Source of the DNA: an uncultured Mailhella sp.
GTDB lineage: Bacteria > Desulfobacterota > Desulfovibrionia > Desulfovibrionales > Desulfovibrionaceae
Direction: 5' to 3'
Assembly (NCBI RefSeq): GCF_905187505.1
Contig: NZ_CAJJIC010000061.1
Coordinates: 1-12,848, forward strand
Length of the DNA: 12,848 nt
A model generated the notes under the pieces. The model saw only the letters and a list, made by a program, of their open reading frames with translations. It made no database searches and had not been told where the DNA came from. The translations under genes and the position numbers were made by a program. Positions within the stretch are counted from its first letter, which is position 1. Every line of letters starts with the position of its first letter. Shown here one piece after another: positions 1 to 7,272 of the stretch.

Positions 1-55
1 CTCCTTTCTTGCGATAAAACTCTTTGCTTTTTCAATAGGATAAGCTAATAACTAA

Positions 56-84
56 AATTTTTTATGGTTATACTATAAAAAATT
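56..84. promoter_or_regulatory. AT-rich leader with inverted repeat over a -10-like box
   Basis: The arms AATTTTTTAT (56-65) and ATAAAAAATT (75-84) are perfect reverse complements around a 9-base spacer. The spacer and arm edge contain TATACT (69-74), a 5/6 match to a sigma70 -10 box. No good -35 is seen at 17 bases upstream. The stretch is far more AT-rich than the flanking genes and lies about 105-135 bases before the sulfotransferase start. It could be a promoter with an overlapping operator, or simply AT-rich promoter DNA; no regulator family can be named. Confidence 0.35.
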
Positions 85-190
85 ATTGTTATTAACCAAA
101 ATTTTTGTTAGCTTTTCTTCAAGAGAAATTTTTCTCACGAACATTCCGGAATTTCGCCAAAAGAACCTCTGCCGAAACAAGGAGTACATC

Positions 191-1570
191 ATGCCCCAGT
201 CCATCAATCTTACCGGCGTGCTGCGCTATGACCCCGACAAATGCTGGAACGGTTACACGCTTCTTCCCTGCAGCACCGTCCACTCTGGAAAGGGAGCCGT
301 CCTCATCGACATGAACGGCGAAGTCGTCCAGACCTGGGAAGGCGTTCTCGGCGCCTATCACAACATTCTCTTCCCCGACGGCAGCATCATGGGTACTTCC
401 GGCATCAACGCCGGACACCGGCACGACAACAAGGATCTCATTCATGTGGACTTCGACAACCATCTTCTCTGGAAGGTGGACAATACGACGATGGTGAACC
501 TTCCCGACGGCTCCATCGTCCCCTCGGCAAGACAGCATCATGACTTCCAGCGTGCGGGAAGTCCCACGGGCTACTACTGCCCCGGTCAGGAACCCGACCC
601 CAAGGGCAACACCCTGTTCTGCTCCACGAAGATGGTGAACCGTCCCGACATCACTCCCCACCCCATCGCCGACACCTGGCTTGTGGAAGTGGATCAGGAA
701 GGCAACGTTCTGTGGGACTGGCTGATTACCGACCACTGGGACGAAATGGGCTTCAGCGACATTGCCAAGGCCGTGTACTATCACAATCCCATCATGCACG
801 CCGCGGGCTACACCAAGGAGACCTATTTCAACAACTGTGCCTACCTCGGCCCCAACAAATGGTATGACGCCGGCGACGAGCGCTTCAATCCCGAGAACAT
901 CATTGTCGACATCCGCAGCTGGAACGTTTCGTTCATCATCTCCAAGAAGACCAAGGAGATCGTATGGCGTCTCGGTCCGGACTATGTGTCCGACCCGAAG
1001 CTGAAGGCCATGGGCGCCATCATCGGTCAGCATCACGTACACATGATCCCGCGGGGCCTGCCCGGCGAAGGCAACATCCTGCTGTTCGACAACGGCAGTC
1101 AGGCCGGATTCGGCAACGGCACGCAGGTGTCTCCCAACGGCATCTACACCGAGCGCCGCGGCTACTCCCGCGTGCTGGAGCTCAACCCCGTCACCATGGA
1201 CGTGGTATGGAAGTACGGCGAAGACTCGGCCTATGAGAACGAGTATTTCTCCATCAACGTCGATCAGCACTTCTACAGCGGCTACTGCTCCGGCGCGCAG
1301 CGTCTGCCCAACGGCAACACGCTCATCTGCGAGTGCATAGGCGGCCGCATCTTCGAGGTCACGCCGGACAAGCGCATCGTCTGGGAATTCGTGGATCCGG
1401 GGCTGTTCACCTTCCGTGCCTTCCGCTATCCCTACGACTGGATTCCCCAGCGTCCGAAGCCCGTGGAAACTCCCGTGATTCCTCCTGCGCCCTCCACGCT
1501 CAGGCTCAAGAACTTCACCAACGATCACTACATGGAAGACTTCTACGGTCACCAGAGCCGCTGGATATGA
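191..1570 (+). CDS. assT: Arylsulfate sulfotransferase (ASST family), no visible signal peptide
   Basis: 459 residues. This matches the Arylsulfotrans family, whose members move a sulfo group from one aryl sulfate to another phenol without PAPS, through a sulfo-histidine. Six regularly spaced blade motifs ending in Trp are visible (W49, W94, W175, W259, W340, W398, in contexts such as IVWRLGP and VVWKYGED), fitting the family's six-bladed propeller. His-rich segments that could line the active site are QHHDF (H116-H117), GQHHVH (H281, H282, H284) and HFYSG (H360); which His is the nucleophile cannot be assigned by eye. The ATG at 191 is chosen because AAGGAG (179-184) sits 6 bases before it; an in-frame TTG at 86 would add a charged, non-signal-like tail. 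The best-known E. coli enzyme is periplasmic and longer (about 600 residues), so a cytoplasmic location is inferred here. The next gene, 60 bases on, is an anion transporter and probably shares the transcript. Confidence 0.88.
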   Translation: MPQSINLTGVLRYDPDKCWNGYTLLPCSTVHSGKGAVLIDMNGEVVQTWEGVLGAYHNILFPDGSIMGTSGINAGHRHDNKDLIHVDFDNHLLWKVDNTTMVNLPDGSIVPSARQHHDFQRAGSPTGYYCPGQEPDPKGNTLFCSTKMVNRPDITPHPIADTWLVEVDQEGNVLWDWLITDHWDEMGFSDIAKAVYYHNPIMHAAGYTKETYFNNCAYLGPNKWYDAGDERFNPENIIVDIRSWNVSFIISKKTKEIVWRLGPDYVSDPKLKAMGAIIGQHHVHMIPRGLPGEGNILLFDNGSQAGFGNGTQVSPNGIYTERRGYSRVLELNPVTMDVVWKYGEDSAYENEYFSINVDQHFYSGYCSGAQRLPNGNTLICECIGGRIFEVTPDKRIVWEFVDPGLFTFRAFRYPYDWIPQRPKPVETPVIPPAPSTLRLKNFTNDHYMEDFYGHQSRWI

Positions 1571-1578
1571 GCCTGTCC

Positions 1579-1605
1579 CTCCCGGAACGGCAACCGTTCC
1601 GGGAG
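1579..1605 (+). terminator. Perfect 12-bp stem-loop between the sulfotransferase and transporter genes
   Basis: CTCCCGGAACGG (1579-1590) and CCGTTCCGGGAG (1594-1605) pair perfectly around a 3-base CAA loop, 8 bases after the sulfotransferase stop. It is followed by CTTCTTCAG rather than a T-run. It is therefore either a weak or partial terminator that lowers expression of the transporter, or an mRNA-stabilising/processing hairpin. The transporter's Shine-Dalgarno begins 14 bases after the stem. Confidence 0.6.
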
Positions 1606-1630
1606 CTTCTTCAGAAGTTGAGGAGTCCGC

Positions 1631-3103
1631 ATGAAATCCGCATATCTCAGACAGCTGCTTTTTCTTCTTCTCGGTCCTGCCTCGTGCTTCGTCATTGCCC
1701 ACACCCCCGCCCCCGAGGGCATGACGCCTCAGGGCATGCTCAATCTCGGAGCCTGCGCGTGGATCATGCTGTGGTGGCTTACGGAAGTATTTCCCATGCC
1801 CGTCACGGCCATTCTCTCCATCCCCATCTACGCGCTGCTCGGCCTGCTTGCTCCGGCAAAGGCGTTTTCCTACTTCGGCTCCACGTCCGTCATGCTCATC
1901 TTCGGCGCAACCATACTCGTGGGCCTGCTCAAGGAAAGCAACTTCATCCTCCGTTACGCCTACATGGTCATGAACTGCCGCTTCGTTCACGGCAGTCAGT
2001 TCCGGCTCTTTCTGCTCTTCTCTCTGAGCACGGGCATGCTCTCCGCCATAGCGCCCAACATTCCGCTCATCATCATCTTCGTCTATATCGTGGTCAATCT
2101 GGCCCGCAGCTGCGAGGTCAGCCCGAAAAGCCGGCTCGTGCGCGGTCTCACCGTACTGTCCGGCGCGGCTCCGGCCATAGGAGGCATAGGTACGCCCCTC
2201 GGCGGCGTGCCAAATCTCGTGGTCATCGCTCTCATCGCCAGAATCATGGAGCAGGAGGTCACCTTCTGGCAGTGGAGTGCCCTTGGACTGCCCATAGCCT
2301 TCTTCTCGCTCATCGTTCTGTCCGTCATCGCCTTCTTCTACTTCCGCACGACCGAATCCACTGCCTTCCTCAACAGGGACTTCCTTGAAGAAAAACTGAA
2401 GGGCTTCGGCCCCATGTCGCGCTACGAGTGCATCGCCATGTGTGCCATGGGCATCGCGCTCGTGCTCTGGAGCTTCGGTCCCAGCATCGCGAAGATGATC
2501 GGATGGAATGCCGGACAGACACTGCTCAACGGTCCCTTTGTCGCCGTGCTCATGGGTGCGGCAACCTTCCTTCTTCCGCTCAGACGAAGCGAAAAGGACG
2601 GCAGGATCATCTTTGCCATGGACTGGAAGAAGGCCCTCGAAAACATCAGCTGGGACATTCTCGTCATCACGCTCGGCATCCTCGCCTTCGGCGACGTGCT
2701 CCTTGCCGGCGGCATCGACAAGTGGATGGCTGTCCTTCTTCAGGACATACTCGGCAACATCTCCGGTCTGTGGGTCTGGTTCATCTGCGTGCTGTTCGCG
2801 GGACTGGCCTCTCAGGTGGTCACGAACCTTGCCCTCATTTCCCTCGTCATTCCCATGACGGCCAGTCTAGCCGCCATTTACGGATTCAATCCTCTGGCCG
2901 CCTGCGTATCCGTGGGCATGACAGCCAACGTTGCCGTCATGTTCCCCTTCTCCAGCGTCGGCGCGGCCGCAGCCATCACCGGCGGCAGCGAATACGCCTT
3001 CACCCGGGACTTTGCAGGATACGGCTTCTTCGTGTCTCTCACCATATCCGTGCTGGTCTTTCTCATGGCCGTGTTCTTCGGCGACATGCTCTTCCCAGCC
3101 TGA
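1631..3103 (+). CDS. DASS/SLC13-type anion:sodium symporter family transporter
   Basis: 490 residues, almost entirely hydrophobic, with about 11-12 membrane segments, the usual size for the divalent anion:Na+ symporter family (dicarboxylates, sulfate, related anions). The family loop after the first half is seen as GGIGTPLGGVPN (G184-N195). The two pseudo-symmetric hairpin/SNT regions align as P142-N143-I144 (within LSAIAPNIPL) and T398-N399-L400 (within SQVVTNLAL): Asn is kept but the flanking Ser/Thr are altered. The second-half counterpart lies near MFPFSSVGAAAAITGG. GAGGAG (1620-1625) is 5 bases before the ATG. Its position after an arylsulfotransferase suggests sulfate, sulfonate or aryl-sulfate transport, but substrate cannot be read from sequence and dicarboxylates remain possible. 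Confidence 0.85.
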   Translation: MKSAYLRQLLFLLLGPASCFVIAHTPAPEGMTPQGMLNLGACAWIMLWWLTEVFPMPVTAILSIPIYALLGLLAPAKAFSYFGSTSVMLIFGATILVGLLKESNFILRYAYMVMNCRFVHGSQFRLFLLFSLSTGMLSAIAPNIPLIIIFVYIVVNLARSCEVSPKSRLVRGLTVLSGAAPAIGGIGTPLGGVPNLVVIALIARIMEQEVTFWQWSALGLPIAFFSLIVLSVIAFFYFRTTESTAFLNRDFLEEKLKGFGPMSRYECIAMCAMGIALVLWSFGPSIAKMIGWNAGQTLLNGPFVAVLMGAATFLLPLRRSEKDGRIIFAMDWKKALENISWDILVITLGILAFGDVLLAGGIDKWMAVLLQDILGNISGLWVWFICVLFAGLASQVVTNLALISLVIPMTASLAAIYGFNPLAACVSVGMTANVAVMFPFSSVGAAAAITGGSEYAFTRDFAGYGFFVSLTISVLVFLMAVFFGDMLFPA

Positions 3104-3127
3104 CGGGCCCTCCCGTCTCCGTCCCCG

Positions 3128-3162
3128 GCCTCATGACCTGTCCCGTCTTCAGGTCATGAGGC
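3128..3162 (+). terminator. Hairpin terminator after the DASS transporter
   Basis: GCCTCATGACCTG (3128-3140) and CAGGTCATGAGGC (3150-3162) form a perfect 13-bp stem with a 9-base loop, starting 24 bases after the transporter stop. It is followed by TTTCATCTGTTCC, a short and imperfect T-rich tail. It probably ends the two-gene sulfotransferase/transporter unit. Confidence 0.75.
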
Positions 3163-3256
3163 TTTCATCTGTTCCTGTCCCACCGCACCCCGCCGGGCCT
3201 CCTGCATGCCGCGCCGTCGCTCCTCCGCGCCCTTAGCGTCTTCTCAGAAAAATCAC

Positions 3257-3277
3257 GACGAAAAAAATTTTTCCGTC
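3257..3277. repeat. A/T-core palindrome with GACG/CGTC ends
   Basis: Nine of ten base pairs match about the centre at 3267: GACG (3257-3260) pairs with CGTC (3274-3277), and AAAAA (3262-3266) with TTTTT (3268-3272); only 3261/3273 mismatches. With almost no loop it looks more like a protein-binding site or bent DNA than an RNA hairpin. No regulator can be named. Confidence 0.4.
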
Positions 3278-3627
3278 CCGTGCCTATCCTGCTGGCGAGA
3301 GGCGAGCCGCCTTTTCCCTCAGTCCGCCCGAGGAGCGAAAAATCCCGGCCCGTCCCTGCCTCTTCCCCGCATGCTTCGCGCAGCAACGATGACTTCCTCT
3401 TCCGGTGATTTTCCTGGAAAAAAAGACCACTTCCGACCCCCTGCCCTCGCCGTGGGCGTCCGCGTCTTCATCTCACGCGTGCCCTCCGTCACGAAGAACG
3501 CAGGAACGCATCAGGTGGGCAGCGAAGGCGCAATCCTCGAAAAAAGCCTTTTTAACGCAGCCGGACGACGGCAAAATTCCCCTTTCTTCTTCTTGCGTTT
3601 TGGCCGCAACGGGTCTAACGTCTGAGC

Positions 3628-3643
3628 GCCTTTTTGCCTTTTT
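3628..3643 (+). repeat. Tandem GCCTTTTT repeat near the hyfB-like start
   Basis: Two exact adjacent copies of GCCTTTTT (3628-3635, 3636-3643), with a third at 3546-3553. In RNA these would be U-rich segments shortly before the ribosome binding site. Function unknown; may be chance in a low-complexity stretch. Confidence 0.35.
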
Positions 3644-3678
3644 CCTGCGGGCATACCACGTTTACGCACGGGGATGTT

Positions 3679-5694
3679 ATGGATACCTTTCTTCTCGCCC
3701 TTCTGCTTATGGCGGCGGGCGCTCTGCTTACCGGTGTCGTCGCGCTCAGGCCGGTAAGCCACGCCACCAACCGGACGGCCAACTTCATTGGTCCGGCCAG
3801 CGCTGCCGCGGCCTGTCTTCTGGGCGTGTACGGACTGTTTTCCGGCGGCTGGAGCAGCGCGGAAAGCTTCATGCTGCCGTGGGGACTGCCCTTCGGCGCG
3901 TTCGCGCTCGGACTCGACCCCCTTTCGCGCCTCTTTCTGCTGCCCGTGTTCGCCCTGGGCTTCACCTGCGCGCTCTCAGGCTGCATTTCCCTGCGCCACA
4001 GCGACCCTGCCGAACACAATCTCGGGGCGCACTGGCTTTTCTATCTGCTCCTTCTTCTGGGCATGACCTGCGTGATGACGGCGCGCGACGCGCTCTTCTT
4101 CATGCTCTCCTGGGAAATCATGTCCCTCTCGCCCTTTTTCCTCATCGACTTCAACGACCGCGACAGGCTCGTGCAGGACGCCTCATGGGTCTACCTCGTG
4201 GCGGCCCACCTCGGCGCGGTGCTGCTCATCGCCTTCTTCGCCCTGCTCTGGCAGGAGTGCGGCTCCACGCTCTTTTCGACCATGGCCATGAAGACGCCCG
4301 TCCACGGCACGGCGCTCTTTCTTCTGGCCGTGCTCGGCTTCGGGGCCAAGGCCGGTCTTGCTCCGCTGCACGTCTGGCTTCCCGAGGCGCATCCCGCCGC
4401 GCCGAGCCACGTTTCCGCCCTGCTCTCCGGCGCCATGCTGAACGCCGGCCTCTACGGCATCATCCGCTCTCTCGACTTCTTCGGTCCGGCGCATGAAATG
4501 CCCGGCTGGTGGGGCTGGCTGCTCATGGCGGCAGGCATGCTCACCGCGCTCATGGGCATACTGAAGGCGCTTGCCCAGAGCAACTTGAAACGCCTGCTCG
4601 CCTACTCCAGCGTGGAGAACATGGGGCTCATGATCATGGGCGCGGGCATAGGACTCGTGGGCATCCACACGGGCAGCGCATGGACGGCGGCTCTCGGCTT
4701 TGCGGGCTGCCTTTTCCACATGCTCAACCACTCGGCCTTCAAGGGTCTGCTCTTTCTGTGCGCAGGCGAAGTGCTGCACGCCGCGGGCACCGTGGACATG
4801 ACGAAGCTCGGCGGCATTCAGCAGCGCATGCCCATGCTCGGCGCGCTCTTCGCCCTGGGCGCGGCCTCCATCGCCTGCCTGCCTCCCTTCAACGGCTTTG
4901 CCGGCGAATTCGTGCTCTCCCTTTCCATGCTGCGCTCTCTGGAGCTGCCCGGCATGGAACAGAAAATAGCCATGCTCGCCTGCCTCACCGGTCTCATGCT
5001 CACAAGCGGCCTTTCCGCCGCCGTGTACGCCAAGGCCTACGGCATGACCTTCCTCGGTCAGGCCAGAACGAACGCTGCCGCCGCGCTCCATGCGCCGCAG
5101 AACCGCTTTCTGCTGCCTCTCGTCATTCCGGCGGCGGCCTGCGTGCTCGGCGGTCTCTTCGCGCCCTGGGCCTTCAAAATGGTCCAGCCCACGCTGGACT
5201 TCATTCCCGTCATGCACGCCGGGCTCATCACGCCAGCCGCAGGCGTCATACGTTCCACGGAAAGCCTGCTTGCCAGAATTTCCCTCATCGGCGGCGCGGC
5301 CCTGGCCCTCGTCGTGCTCTTCGCGCTCGTCCGCCGCGTTCTGCTCGCACGGCACGGAATGAAGCGCGGCCCCGTGTGGGGCTGCGGCTACCAGTACGGC
5401 ACGCCGCGCATCCAGTACACTCCCGCCTCCTTCGTGGAGCCCGCCGCCCGCATCTTCGGCCGCGTCATGGGCACCACCGTGAAGACCGAAAAGCCCGCCG
5501 GACTCTTCCCCGCTCCCGTCAGACTCGACGTGGACGCCCCGGACGTGGTGCGCGGCCGCTTCTACGCGCCGCTCTTCCAGCTCATGGAAAAAGGCTGCAA
5601 CGCGCTCAAGATTCTGCAGAACGGCCTCGTGAACATGTATATTCTCTACATACTCGTCACGCTGGTGGCGCTTCTCATCTGGGGGATAGCATAA
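3679..5694 (+). CDS. hyfB: HyfB/HycC-like antiporter-type membrane subunit of an Ehr complex
   Basis: 671 residues, the size of E. coli HyfB. It is a NuoL/M/N-type polytopic membrane protein thought to carry protons or Na+. The key charged residues of this superfamily are present: E146 (SWEIMSLSP), K224 (FGAKAGLAPLHVWLPEAH), K304 (NLKRLLAYSSVEN), H347/H351/K355 (FHMLNHSAFKG) and E410 (NGFAGEF). A C-terminal extension from about residue 550 to 650 (containing GPVWGCGYQYGTPRIQYTP) followed by a last hydrophobic helix is typical of HyfB/HycC rather than NuoL. The ATG at 3679 is preferred: GGGGA (3670-3674) lies 4 bases before it and the N-terminus begins directly with a membrane helix; an upstream in-frame TTG at 3634 adds only a polar tail. 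It overlaps the next gene by one base. First gene of a six-gene operon. Confidence 0.93.
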   Translation: MDTFLLALLLMAAGALLTGVVALRPVSHATNRTANFIGPASAAAACLLGVYGLFSGGWSSAESFMLPWGLPFGAFALGLDPLSRLFLLPVFALGFTCALSGCISLRHSDPAEHNLGAHWLFYLLLLLGMTCVMTARDALFFMLSWEIMSLSPFFLIDFNDRDRLVQDASWVYLVAAHLGAVLLIAFFALLWQECGSTLFSTMAMKTPVHGTALFLLAVLGFGAKAGLAPLHVWLPEAHPAAPSHVSALLSGAMLNAGLYGIIRSLDFFGPAHEMPGWWGWLLMAAGMLTALMGILKALAQSNLKRLLAYSSVENMGLMIMGAGIGLVGIHTGSAWTAALGFAGCLFHMLNHSAFKGLLFLCAGEVLHAAGTVDMTKLGGIQQRMPMLGALFALGAASIACLPPFNGFAGEFVLSLSMLRSLELPGMEQKIAMLACLTGLMLTSGLSAAVYAKAYGMTFLGQARTNAAAALHAPQNRFLLPLVIPAAACVLGGLFAPWAFKMVQPTLDFIPVMHAGLITPAAGVIRSTESLLARISLIGGAALALVVLFALVRRVLLARHGMKRGPVWGCGYQYGTPRIQYTPASFVEPAARIFGRVMGTTVKTEKPAGLFPAPVRLDVDAPDVVRGRFYAPLFQLMEKGCNALKILQNGLVNMYILYILVTLVALLIWGIA

Positions 5695-6623
5695 TGAACG
5701 CCTGGCTCTATGTTGCCGAATTCGTCCTTGTGCTCATGCTCGCGCCTCTGGCATCGGGCGTCATCAACCGCGTGAAGGCCCTGTTCGCCGGACGTCACGG
5801 CAAGCCGCTGCTCCAGCTCTACTACGACATCTTCAAGCTTCTGCGCAAAGGAGAGGTCCTCGGCGAAAACGTCACCTGGGTGTTCTCCGCCGGGCCCGTC
5901 ATCGCCATGGTCTCGTCCGCGGCGGCGCTCGCCCTGCTGCCCCTCGGCGGCGTGTCCTCGCCCCTCGCCTTTCAGGGCGACTTCATCCTCTGCGCCTATT
6001 TTCTGGGCATGGGGCGCTTCGCCACCGTGCTTGCCGCTCTTGATACCGGCTCGCCCTTCGAGGGCATGGGCGCAAGCCGCGAGGCCCTTTTCGGCGCTCT
6101 CGGCGAACCCGTGCTCTTTCTTGCGCTGCTTGCGCTCATCACCACGGCCGAAAGCCTCGGCGTGCCGAAGGAGCTCTCGCTCTCCACGCTGTTCAACGGC
6201 TTCTCTCCGCAGGCCTGGCTGAGCGGACGGCCCGAGCTCGTCATGCTCGTCTTCGTCATGGGCGTGCTGCTGCTCATGGAAAACTGCCGCATTCCCGTGG
6301 ACGATCCCACCACGCACCTTGAACTCACCATGATCCACGAGGTCATGGTGCTCGACCACTCCGGCCCTTCCCTGGCCTTCGTGGAATACGGGGCGGCCCT
6401 CAAGCTGTGGCTCTTCTCCTCGCTGCTCACGGGTCTCGTCCTTCCGGCCATGCCCGTGTGGGCGTACACGCTCTCGTCGATTCTCGGCGTGTTCCTCTGC
6501 GCCGCAATCGTGGGCGTCATCGAGTCCGTCATGGCGCGCCTTCGCATGCACGTGGTTCCCGCGCTCGCGGGACTGGCCGGTTCCGTGGCCGCCTTCGTTC
6601 TCATTCTGACCCTGGTTCGGTAG
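5694..6623 (+). CDS. hyfC: HyfC/HycD-like (NuoH-type) membrane anchor subunit
   Basis: 309 residues, close to E. coli HyfC/HycD (just over 300). This NuoH-type subunit links the hydrophilic arm to the ion-pumping arm. The cytoplasmic loop signature after the first helix is intact: GRHGKPLLQLYYD (G33-D45), then FKLLRKGEV. The second loop signature ENCRIPVDDP (E196-P205) followed by THLELTMIHEVMVLDHSG carries the acidic residues typical of the quinone/ion-coupling region. The ATG overlaps the hyfB-like stop (ATAATGA), with GGGGGA (5681-5686) 7 bases ahead, implying translational coupling. Confidence 0.93.
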   Translation: MNAWLYVAEFVLVLMLAPLASGVINRVKALFAGRHGKPLLQLYYDIFKLLRKGEVLGENVTWVFSAGPVIAMVSSAAALALLPLGGVSSPLAFQGDFILCAYFLGMGRFATVLAALDTGSPFEGMGASREALFGALGEPVLFLALLALITTAESLGVPKELSLSTLFNGFSPQAWLSGRPELVMLVFVMGVLLLMENCRIPVDDPTTHLELTMIHEVMVLDHSGPSLAFVEYGAALKLWLFSSLLTGLVLPAMPVWAYTLSSILGVFLCAAIVGVIESVMARLRMHVVPALAGLAGSVAAFVLILTLVR

Positions 6624-6626
6624 CCT

Positions 6627-7271
6627 ATGTCATCGCTCTTCCAGTTCGTCATTCTTCTGCTGCTCGTCACCGACCTCATCATGCTCTGGTCGGGACGCAT
6701 ACTCATGCTCATACGCCTTTCCGCCGTGCAGGGCGTGCTGCTTGCCGCGCTGCTGCTTCTGCCCGTGAACGGCGTCATGGACGCGGAACACGTGTTTCTG
6801 GCCGCGGCGGTCTTCGCGCTCAAGGGCGTGGGCTTCCCCGTGTTTCTGCGCCACGTGTGCCACAAGCTCGGCATCGAACCCATGGTGCGCCCGCGCCTCG
6901 GCCGCATGTATCCCCTGGCCGCAGGCCTTGCGGGTCTCGCCTTCTCGCTGTGGCTGGAAGGACGCATTCCGGCCGTGGTCGACCTCTTCCCGCCGCTGCT
7001 CTTTCCCGTGGCCCTCACCACGCTGTTCTGCGGCCTCATCCTCGTGGTGGGCTGCGCCAAGGCGCTCGCCCAGGTCACGGGCTATCTCGTGGTGGAAAAC
7101 GGCATATTCATCCTCGGCATCCCGCTCATGACCGAAGGCTCGGTATGGTTCGAGCTCAGCATTCTGCTCGACGTGTTCGCCGCCATCTTCGTCATGGCCA
7201 TCGCCATCAACCACATAAGCAGCGCGTTCGACTCCATCGACGTGGCGCGCTTCCGCAACCTGAGGGACTGA
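6627..7271 (+). CDS. hyfE: HyfE-like membrane subunit
   Basis: 214 residues, essentially the length of E. coli HyfE (216). It is hydrophobic throughout, with about 6-7 membrane helices starting at residue 3. HyfE proteins occur in hydrogenase-4 and related complexes, and their C-terminal half resembles NuoK/MrpC. Segments TGYLVVENGIFILGI and LLDVFAAIFVMAIAINH fit this, with the Glu of VVEN in a membrane helix as in NuoK-type subunits. It starts 3 bases after the hyfC-like stop; the ribosome site is weak, so translation probably depends on coupling. No HyfD-like subunit is present in the operon. Confidence 0.9.
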   Translation: MSSLFQFVILLLLVTDLIMLWSGRILMLIRLSAVQGVLLAALLLLPVNGVMDAEHVFLAAAVFALKGVGFPVFLRHVCHKLGIEPMVRPRLGRMYPLAAGLAGLAFSLWLEGRIPAVVDLFPPLLFPVALTTLFCGLILVVGCAKALAQVTGYLVVENGIFILGIPLMTEGSVWFELSILLDVFAAIFVMAIAINHISSAFDSIDVARFRNLRD

Positions 7272-7272
7272 C

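Larger units (their letters stand above)
3163..3678. other. 516-base gap with no credible gene, upstream of the Ehr operon
   Basis: Open frames here (for example 3206-3625 on +) are rich in Arg, Ser and Pro, have no plausible ribosome site and resemble no family known to me. Visible structure includes an A/T palindrome at 3257-3277, the 8-base palindrome CACGCGTG (3474-3481), and three copies of GCCTTTTT (3546, 3628, 3636), the last two in tandem about 35 bases before the hyfB-like start. No convincing sigma70 or sigma54 promoter was found. The operon promoter and a long 5' leader presumably lie here. Confidence 0.6.

Noticed and set aside
86..190. N-terminal extension of the sulfotransferase from TTG at 86
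   Set aside because: It would begin in the AT-rich promoter region, gives no valid signal peptide, and the AAGGAG before 191 marks the start.
119..1990. Long minus-strand open frame of 623 codons across the sulfotransferase and transporter genes
   Set aside because: It is an antisense shadow of GC-rich coding DNA, rich in Gly, Val, His and Glu with no domain, and overlaps two clear genes. The similar long minus-strand frames at 4183-5355, 7207-8652 and 8946-10166 were rejected for the same reason.
3292..3310. Possible sigma54 promoter (GG-N10-GC at TGGCGAGAGGCGAGCC)
   Set aside because: Only the four invariant bases match and the -12 element lacks TTGC; such matches are common in GC-rich DNA.
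3206..3625. Possible small gene of 139 codons upstream of the Ehr operon
   Set aside because: Its composition is Ser/Arg/Pro-rich without a ribosome site or recognisable domain; another frame is equally open across the same stretch.
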